A stretch of 64,000 nucleotides of DNA from NCBI RefSeq assembly GCF_005671395.1, contig NZ_CP040428.1:2666001-2730000 (forward strand), in the 5' to 3' direction. This DNA comes from Jejubacter calystegiae. GTDB lineage: Bacteria > Pseudomonadota > Gammaproteobacteria > Enterobacterales > Enterobacteriaceae. The notes beneath the pieces were generated by a model. The model worked only from the letters and a program-made list of their open reading frames with translations. It did no database searches and had not been told where the DNA came from. Each line of letters begins with the position of its first letter. The stretch's first letter is position 1. Both the position numbers and the translations under genes were made by a program. Shown piece by piece: positions 59,493 through 64,000 of this stretch.

Positions 59493-61655
59493 TTATGGCT
59501 GCATTACCGGCTCCGCCGCCGCGCGCAGCCGCGCTTTCATCTCGCTATAAGCGGCAAGCACCTCGCTTTCCGCCCGATCCTGATCGGCGATGGGCAGCAG
59601 TCTGACGGCGCAGTATTTGGTTTCCGGGGTATGGGAGACCGGATCCATATTGTCCTGCGTCAGTTCATTACAGGCGCCGATCCACCATTGATAAGTCATG
59701 TATACCGCGCCGGGGTTGACCCGTTCGCTCAGGCGGGCTCGGGAAAAGACTTCGCCGCGCCGTGAAGCCACCCGCACCAGATGGTCTTCTTTAATACCCA
59801 GCGGGGCGGCATCCTGAGGGTGAATGGCCACAAAGCCAGGCTCGTCCGCCAGGGTTTGCAGGGCCGCGCAGTTGCCGGTCATTGAGCGGCAGGAGTAGTG
59901 CCCCACCTCCCGCACGGTGCAGAGCACCAGCGGGTAGTCGGCATCGGGCTGCTCTGCGGGCGGCCGCCATGGCGCGGCATAAAGCTGTCCTTTACCGCTG
60001 GGGGTATCGAAGCGTCCGCCCTGGTACAGCCACGGGGTGCCGGGGTGTTCCAGGGTTGGGCAGGGCCATTGCAGATGTCCCATCTCGCCGATTTTCTCCC
60101 AGGTGGCGCCATAGAACAGCGGACAGAGTTCGCGCATCTCATCCCAGATTTGCTGATTACTGTCGTAGTGCATCGGGTAGCCCATGGCGCTGGCTATCTG
60201 GCTGATTATCTGCCAGTCGCGGCGAACGTCGTCGCGTGGGGTAATCGCCTGCTCAAAGCGCTGGAAGCCCCGGTCGGCGCAGGTAAAGATACCGCCGTGC
60301 TCGCCCCATGAGGTGGCGGGCAGCAGCACATCGGCTTTTTCGGCGGTTTTGGTCATAAAGATATCCTGCACGATCAGCAGGTCGAGGGCTTCGATGCCAC
60401 GCCGTACCAGCCCCAGATCGGCCTCGGTCTGGAGCGGATCTTCTCCCATGATGTAGTACGCCTTAATCTTCCCTTCCAGCGCCAGATGCGGGACATCGGT
60501 GATGCGTACTCCGATTTTGTTATCCATTGCGGCCGGATCGACGCCCCAGGCGGCGGCGAATTTGGCCCGGGTCCGGGGATCGTCCACCCGCTGATAGCCG
60601 GGGAAGTGATCCGGCAGAACGCCCATGTCGCAGGCGCCCTGGACGTTATTCTGGCCGCGTACCGGGCCAACGCCCACGTGCTCGCGGCCAAGGTTGCCGG
60701 TGAGCAGCGCCAGGCTGGAGAGCCCTTTGACCACATCCACCGCCTGGCCAAATTGGGTGACGCCCATGCCCCACATCACGGTAGCGGAGGGGGCTGCGCA
60801 ATAGAGGCGCATGGCCTGGCGTATCGCCGCGGCGGGCACGCCGGTAATGCCTTCCACCGACTCCGGCGCGTAGTTTTTCACCGTTTCGCGCAGCGCCTCC
60901 AGCCCTTCGGTATGGCGCGCCACCCAGGCACGATCGTAGAGCTCTTCTTCCAGCAGTACGTGGATAAAGGCATTAACCAGCGCCATATTGCTGCCGTTGT
61001 TGAGCTGCAGGTGCAGATCGGCAATACGCGCCGTTTCAATTTTGCGCGGATCGCAGACGATAATCCGGGCGCCGCGCTGTTTGGCCTTCAGCACCCGACG
61101 CGCCACGATGGGGTGAGAGTCAGCGCAGTTATAGCCGAAAATCAGCAGGCATCTGGAATTTTCGATATCGGCGATGGCGTTGCTCATCGCCCCGTTGCCC
61201 AGGGTCTGCTGAAGGCCGGCCACCGACGGGCCGTGGCAGACCCGGGCGCAGCAGTCGACGTTATTGGTGTTAAGCACCGCGCGGGCAAATTTCTGCATCA
61301 CGTAGTTGGTTTCGTTACCGGTTCCCCGGGACGAGCCGGTGGTCATAATGGCCTGGCTGCCGTAGCGCGCCTTAATGTCGCTCAGGCGCTCTGCGGTATA
61401 GCGAATGGCTTCGTCCCAGGTGACCGGCTCCAGCGGTCCATCTTTGCGGTAGCGGATCATCGGCTGTTTCAGCCGGGGGGTTAGCAACCGGGTATCGTTA
61501 AGGAAGTCCCAACCGTAGTAGCCCTTCAGGCAGAGTTCATTCTGATTGGTTACGCCGTTAGCCGCTTCAACGCGGGTGATGCGGTTGTTGTCCACAACCA
61601 GTTTCAGTTTGCAGCCCGCACCGCAGTACGGACAAACGCTGGTGATTTTTTTCAT
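59493..61655 (-). CDS. Formate dehydrogenase H paralogue, cysteine form
   Basis: A second FdhF-type enzyme of 720 residues from the ATG at 61655 ([16 protein letters not shown]); a TTG at 61658 precedes it. Codon 140 (61636-61638) is [13 protein letters not shown], so the molybdenum ligand would be cysteine. The 4Fe-4S cysteines, His141 and the blocks [20 protein letters not shown] and [20 protein letters not shown] are conserved. Following codon 140, the bases of the SECIS hairpin have drifted. It lies between hydN and hypF. It is not a pseudogene; rate and partner are unknown. Confidence 0.92.
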   Translation of the reverse strand: MKKITSVCPYCGAGCKLKLVVDNNRITRVEAANGVTNQNELCLKGYYGWDFLNDTRLLTPRLKQPMIRYRKDGPLEPVTWDEAIRYTAERLSDIKARYGSQAIMTTGSSRGTGNETNYVMQKFARAVLNTNNVDCCARVCHGPSVAGLQQTLGNGAMSNAIADIENSRCLLIFGYNCADSHPIVARRVLKAKQRGARIIVCDPRKIETARIADLHLQLNNGSNMALVNAFIHVLLEEELYDRAWVARHTEGLEALRETVKNYAPESVEGITGVPAAAIRQAMRLYCAAPSATVMWGMGVTQFGQAVDVVKGLSSLALLTGNLGREHVGVGPVRGQNNVQGACDMGVLPDHFPGYQRVDDPRTRAKFAAAWGVDPAAMDNKIGVRITDVPHLALEGKIKAYYIMGEDPLQTEADLGLVRRGIEALDLLIVQDIFMTKTAEKADVLLPATSWGEHGGIFTCADRGFQRFEQAITPRDDVRRDWQIISQIASAMGYPMHYDSNQQIWDEMRELCPLFYGATWEKIGEMGHLQWPCPTLEHPGTPWLYQGGRFDTPSGKGQLYAAPWRPPAEQPDADYPLVLCTVREVGHYSCRSMTGNCAALQTLADEPGFVAIHPQDAAPLGIKEDHLVRVASRRGEVFSRARLSERVNPGAVYMTYQWWIGACNELTQDNMDPVSHTPETKYCAVRLLPIADQDRAESEVLAAYSEMKARLRAAAEPVMQP

Positions 61656-61693
61656 CAATAACAGACCTGTTAAGAGTTGAAAGCAGGGGAATA

Positions 61694-62239
61694 TCAGCGG
61701 GTCAGCGCAGTGATATCGTCAAGTGCCGCACGGCGGCGTTTTTCCAGGCTAAGCTGCTCGAGGCGATTGCGATCGATGCAGACAATGGCGTTAGTCGGGC
61801 AGGCTTCCAGGCAGGCGGGGCCTTCCTTACGGTGATGACATAAATCGCACTTATTGGCCTCTGCCTTGTCCGCCATCACATTCAGACCGCTGCCGCTGTT
61901 GCGCACCACCGGGCGAACCACCACCTCCATGGCGCCGTAAGGGCAGGCCACTACGCAGGTTTTGCAGCCGATGCAGCGCTCCTGGTGGACGTGGACAAAA
62001 TCGTTGTCCCGACTGATGGCGCCGTTGGGGCATACCCGGGCGCAGGGGGCGTCCTCACACTGGCGGCACAGGGTGGCCGTCGAGATATTGACCCCTTTAA
62101 TCACGTGAATGCGGGGCAGGAAGGTGTGCGGCGTCAGGGCGGCGCAGTCCTGATCCTGCTGGTGAGAGACCACGCAGGCGACTTCGCAGGTACGGCAGCC
62201 AATGCATTTGCTTGAATCGGCAATGATGAAGCGGTTCAT
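61694..62239 (-). CDS. hydN: Electron-transfer ferredoxin-like protein HydN
   Basis: A 4Fe-4S protein of 181 residues (175 in E. coli) tied to formate dehydrogenase H function. Four cysteine clusters are visible: CIGCRTCEVAC, CRQCEDAPCARVCP, CIGCKTCVVACP and CDLCHH...CLEACP. Two adjacent ATGs are possible (62242, 62239); the second is better spaced from GGAGA. It is the first gene of the hydN-fdhF(Cys)-hypF-nickel-transporter operon and is preceded by a sigma-54 promoter. Confidence 0.95.
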   Translation of the reverse strand: MNRFIIADSSKCIGCRTCEVACVVSHQQDQDCAALTPHTFLPRIHVIKGVNISTATLCRQCEDAPCARVCPNGAISRDNDFVHVHQERCIGCKTCVVACPYGAMEVVVRPVVRNSGSGLNVMADKAEANKCDLCHHRKEGPACLEACPTNAIVCIDRNRLEQLSLEKRRRAALDDITALTR

Positions 62240-62280
62240 CATATTCTCCAGCTCTGGTTTATAGATGCGTGACCTGGTTA

Positions 62281-62297
62281 AGCATAAAGCGTGCCAT
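62281..62297 (-). promoter_or_regulatory. Sigma-54 promoter of the hydN operon
   Basis: On the minus strand TGGCAC-GCTTT-ATGCT has the ideal -24 element, correct spacing and the -12 GC, about 45 bp before hydN. FhlA-dependent expression is expected, as for E. coli hydN. Confidence 0.8.
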
Positions 62298-62451
62298 TTA
62301 TTTAACTTATTGAAATAATTATGTTTTGTTAATTATGATATTGAAGGGCGAGTGGCATTGACACTTTTGACGAAGAGGTATCGTCACGGTAGGCATGTCG
62401 TCAGTAAGGGGGATAACGCCGACATCAGACTGGCGTTAACGGTATCGGCGA

Positions 62452-62700
62452 TCAGAGCATTGAGTGGGGATGAGGTCGCGGGGCGTCTTTCTCTTCCAGC
62501 AATCCGTCGATGGAGATATCTTCATCGAGCGTATCCCAGTGGATCCCGCGGGGGGTTAATTCCCAGTCGTTCAACTGGCCGGGCGTGGCGTTTAATAATC
62601 GGGGAAAGCGCGCCAGAGGGATCCTGAGCGTGCGGGCGTTGCTGAGTTCGATCAACATGGCGGCGCCATCGAACTGTATGTTTTTAGCCGAAATAGTCAT
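62452..62700 (-). CDS. DUF2442 protein
   Basis: A protein of 82 residues with the DUF2442 pattern: a short beta-rich fold (MLIELSNARTLRIPLARFPR) and the block WELTPRGIHWDTLDEDISID close to the family signature (I-x-W-x-x-LDEDIS). It overlaps the DUF4160 gene by 17 bp and so is coupled to it. DUF4160/DUF2442 pairs are widespread and have been suggested to be toxin-antitoxin-like; the role is not proven. Confidence 0.8.
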   Translation of the reverse strand: MTISAKNIQFDGAAMLIELSNARTLRIPLARFPRLLNATPGQLNDWELTPRGIHWDTLDEDISIDGLLEEKDAPRPHPHSML

Positions 62701-62926
62701 TCCATGCCTCCAGAAATAAAACCTGGTTCTGTTTAATGATCTCTGCTGAGGTTCTCAGTTCCCTGAAATCCAGATTGTCATCTCTGGCTAATTTTACTAC
62801 AGGTGTCAACCAGAATTTGGCTTCATCTCCTCTTTTCATGACGTGAATGTGGGGTGATTCAAGCGGTCGTCCTTCATTGGTGTAAAAGAAGAACCTGAAA
62901 CCGGATATGCGTAGTATCGCGGGCAT
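62684..62926 (-). CDS. DUF4160 protein
   Basis: A protein of 80 residues from the ATG at 62926 (an adjacent ATG at 62929 is possible); GGAGG lies 5 bp upstream. The hallmark GFRFFFYTNEGRPLESPHIH followed by a short V...WL strand pattern identifies DUF4160. It is the first gene of the pair with DUF2442, inserted between hycI and hydN, where E. coli has the asc genes. Confidence 0.8.
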   Translation of the reverse strand: MPAILRISGFRFFFYTNEGRPLESPHIHVMKRGDEAKFWLTPVVKLARDDNLDFRELRTSAEIIKQNQVLFLEAWNDYFG

Positions 62927-62954
62927 CATTGCCTCCGTTTTTCGTCCTGAACAG

Positions 62955-62977
62955 GCCGCCGCGTAGTCAGCGGCGGC
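62955..62977. terminator. GC-rich stem after hycI
   Basis: GCCGCCGC-GTAGTCA-GCGGCGGC forms an 8-bp stem between hycI and the DUF4160 gene. The A-run follows only on the plus strand side, so on the minus strand it is a stem without a T-tail. Confidence 0.45.
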
Positions 62978-63024
62978 GGAAAAACAGAGATACTATGCAA
63001 AGGCGTAAGAGGTAGCCTGACGGG

Positions 63025-63480
63025 TTAAAGCTGCGAGATGCCTTCCTGTTCCTGCCAGTTTTCCAGGCGGCGATGGAGATCTTCCACGGCACGGCGTACC
63101 GGTTCGGTCATCGGGTAGCAGAAGCCGACGATATCGGGCTGGATACCCACGAAGATAACCTGTTTCACATCGTCCTGTAGCTGCTCCACCAGATAGTTGA
63201 GCGGCATATTGTGGGTGGTCATCAGAAACAGCTCGGCGATATCTTCCGGGTCGATAATCCGCATCTCGCCGGGGTTCAGGCCCATATCGGTGGCATCGAC
63301 AATCAGCAAGCGATCCGGGCGCAGTTCGCGAATGGCGACGATGTCATTTTCCGGCGCGCTACCGCCGTCGATAACCACCCATTCGCCGCGCGGGCTGGTC
63401 TGGCACATTTCCGCCAGCAGCGGACCGGCGCCGTCATCGCCCATCATACTGTTGCCCACGCACAGCAATACATCAGTCAT
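63025..63480 (-). CDS. hycI: Hydrogenase 3 maturation protease HycI
   Basis: Endopeptidase that cleaves the C-terminal tail of the HycE large subunit after nickel insertion. It has 151 residues (156 in E. coli; the difference is at the C terminus). GNSMMGDDGAGPLLAEMC and VVIDGGSAPENDIVAIRELR carry the nickel-sensing Asp16 and Asp62-type residues, and MTTHNMPLNYLVEQL carries the conserved His. It overlaps hycH by 8 bp at the end of the hyc operon. Confidence 0.95.
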   Translation of the reverse strand: MTDVLLCVGNSMMGDDGAGPLLAEMCQTSPRGEWVVIDGGSAPENDIVAIRELRPDRLLIVDATDMGLNPGEMRIIDPEDIAELFLMTTHNMPLNYLVEQLQDDVKQVIFVGIQPDIVGFCYPMTEPVRRAVEDLHRRLENWQEQEGISQL

Positions 63481-63880
63481 CTTGCCTCCTTACCATCAGG
63501 TAGACTGCGGGTTCCTGTTGAATCGTTCGGAGCAGTCGCATCAATTCGCGACTCCAGTTCTGCTGCTGCGGCGTTTGCTGAGGCAGCGCCGCGTCTAAAG
63601 CGGTTGCCAGCAGGGTCACGTGGCTCTGGTCGACAACGATTTCGCCAAAGCGCGTTACGCCGGTCATTTTGCGCTGCGCTTCGCCCGCGGGCAGCGTGGC
63701 GACCCACGCCGGCCAGGCTTCCAGCGGACAGACCAGCGCCGCCTGCAGGCAGTCGATAATCCCCAGATGGTGGCCAATGGCCAGACTGTAGTAGACAACC
63801 TGTTGGGCCTGGTCCGGCGTATTTTCGTTTTCATCAACGAATTTACGGCTCAACTGGCTGAAGATAACGCGCCCGCTCAT
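63473..63880 (-). CDS. hycH: Formate hydrogenlyase maturation protein HycH
   Basis: A small cytoplasmic protein of 135 residues (136 in E. coli HycH) required for maturation of hydrogenase 3. The segments VIFSQLSRKFVDENENTPDQ and AQQVVYYSLAIGHHLGIIDC match HycH. The homologue HyfJ of hydrogenase 4 is less similar as I recall it, and the neighbour hycI supports the hyc assignment. Its ATG overlaps the hycG stop by 4 bp. Confidence 0.92.
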   Translation of the reverse strand: MSGRVIFSQLSRKFVDENENTPDQAQQVVYYSLAIGHHLGIIDCLQAALVCPLEAWPAWVATLPAGEAQRKMTGVTRFGEIVVDQSHVTLLATALDAALPQQTPQQQNWSRELMRLLRTIQQEPAVYLMVRRQDD

Positions 63881-64000
63881 CGGATTCGCTCCCGCTCAAC
63901 CACCTCGTTCAGCGCTGTGACGATCTCATTAAGGCGCGGATCCTGCTGTTCATTAAGCCAGCCCGCCAGGGCGCCGTCGCCCTCTGCCAGATGCTGCATG
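63877..64000 (-). CDS. hycG: Hydrogenase 3 small subunit HycG (C-terminal end only)
   Basis: The last 40 residues of an NADH-dehydrogenase-PSST-like small subunit run in from the right edge: GWLNEQQDPRLNEIVTALNE followed by VVERERIR and TGA. This matches the C terminus of E. coli HycG (WLEAENDPRLNEIVSHLN...EEARIR). The iron-sulfur cysteines lie outside the window. It overlaps hycH by the ATGA. Confidence 0.88.
   Translation of the reverse strand, partial: MQHLAEGDGALAGWLNEQQDPRLNEIVTALNEVVERERIR

Noticed and set aside
60486-61484. 332-codon open frame antisense to the Cys fdhF gene
   Set aside because: Shadow of a GC-rich coding sequence; no ribosome-binding site or recognisable domain.
62339-62360. 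Second sigma-54 promoter on the plus strand (TGGCATTGACAC)
   Set aside because: No GC at the -12 position with the right spacing and no plus-strand gene downstream.

Overview
The window reads as a chromosomal segment of a GC-rich member of the Enterobacteriaceae. Nearly every gene has a close, similarly sized counterpart in Escherichia coli (puu, mal, nfr, hyc/hyd/hyp, fdhF, pqqU/yncD, hcxB), but the gene order differs from E. coli. I cannot name the genus; a Klebsiella, Enterobacter or Cedecea-like relative would fit. No rRNA, tRNA, CRISPR array, prophage or complete insertion sequence was seen.

Layout. (1) 1-7575: putrescine utilisation, puuP and puuA leftward, puuD-puuR-puuC-puuB rightward; puuE is missing and hcxB (ybiC) follows. 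(2) 8957-9485: an F-plasmid-type ccdAB toxin-antitoxin pair. (3) 9527-16412: adenine deaminase plus an AzgA-type purine permease with a divergent LysR regulator, then a DapA-family lyase/aldolase, a small monooxygenase-fold protein, and a B3/4-domain protein divergent from an XRE-cupin regulator. (4) 16588-18699: TonB receptor PqqU/YncD. (5) 18751-22981: a probable D-amino-acid oxidation module (ridA paralogue, dadA-like gene, LysR, divergent permease). (6) 23122-24062: an Rpn/YhgA-type nuclease gene broken by a 14-bp tandem duplication. (7) 24600-40248: the whole maltose regulon in one block (malGFE, malK-lamB-malM, malT, malP-malQ), bracketed by two 76-bp inverted repeats. (8) 40504-46583: ybcH-nfrA-nfrB, the phage N4 receptor/surface glycan system. 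(9) 47216-49411: an orphan iroN-like catecholate receptor with a strong Fur box. (10) 49442-53834: a DUF1634/TauE pair, a LysR regulator, an SRPBCC protein and a second PuuB-like oxidase. (11) 53875-64000: formate hydrogenlyase genes.

The formate hydrogenlyase region is the most interesting part. It has two full-length FdhH paralogues. One (53875-56022) carries selenocysteine at codon 140 with an intact SECIS stem-loop. The other (59493-61655) has cysteine at the same codon and a degraded SECIS. The Cys copy lies in a hydN-fdhF-hypF-nickel transporter operon, and the Sec copy has its own promoter. Each unit has a recognisable sigma-54 -24/-12 promoter. The 3' end of the hyc operon (hycG-hycH-hycI) lies upstream of hydN, separated by a DUF4160/DUF2442 gene pair.

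All function calls come from recalled family sequences and motifs read by eye; no database search was run.
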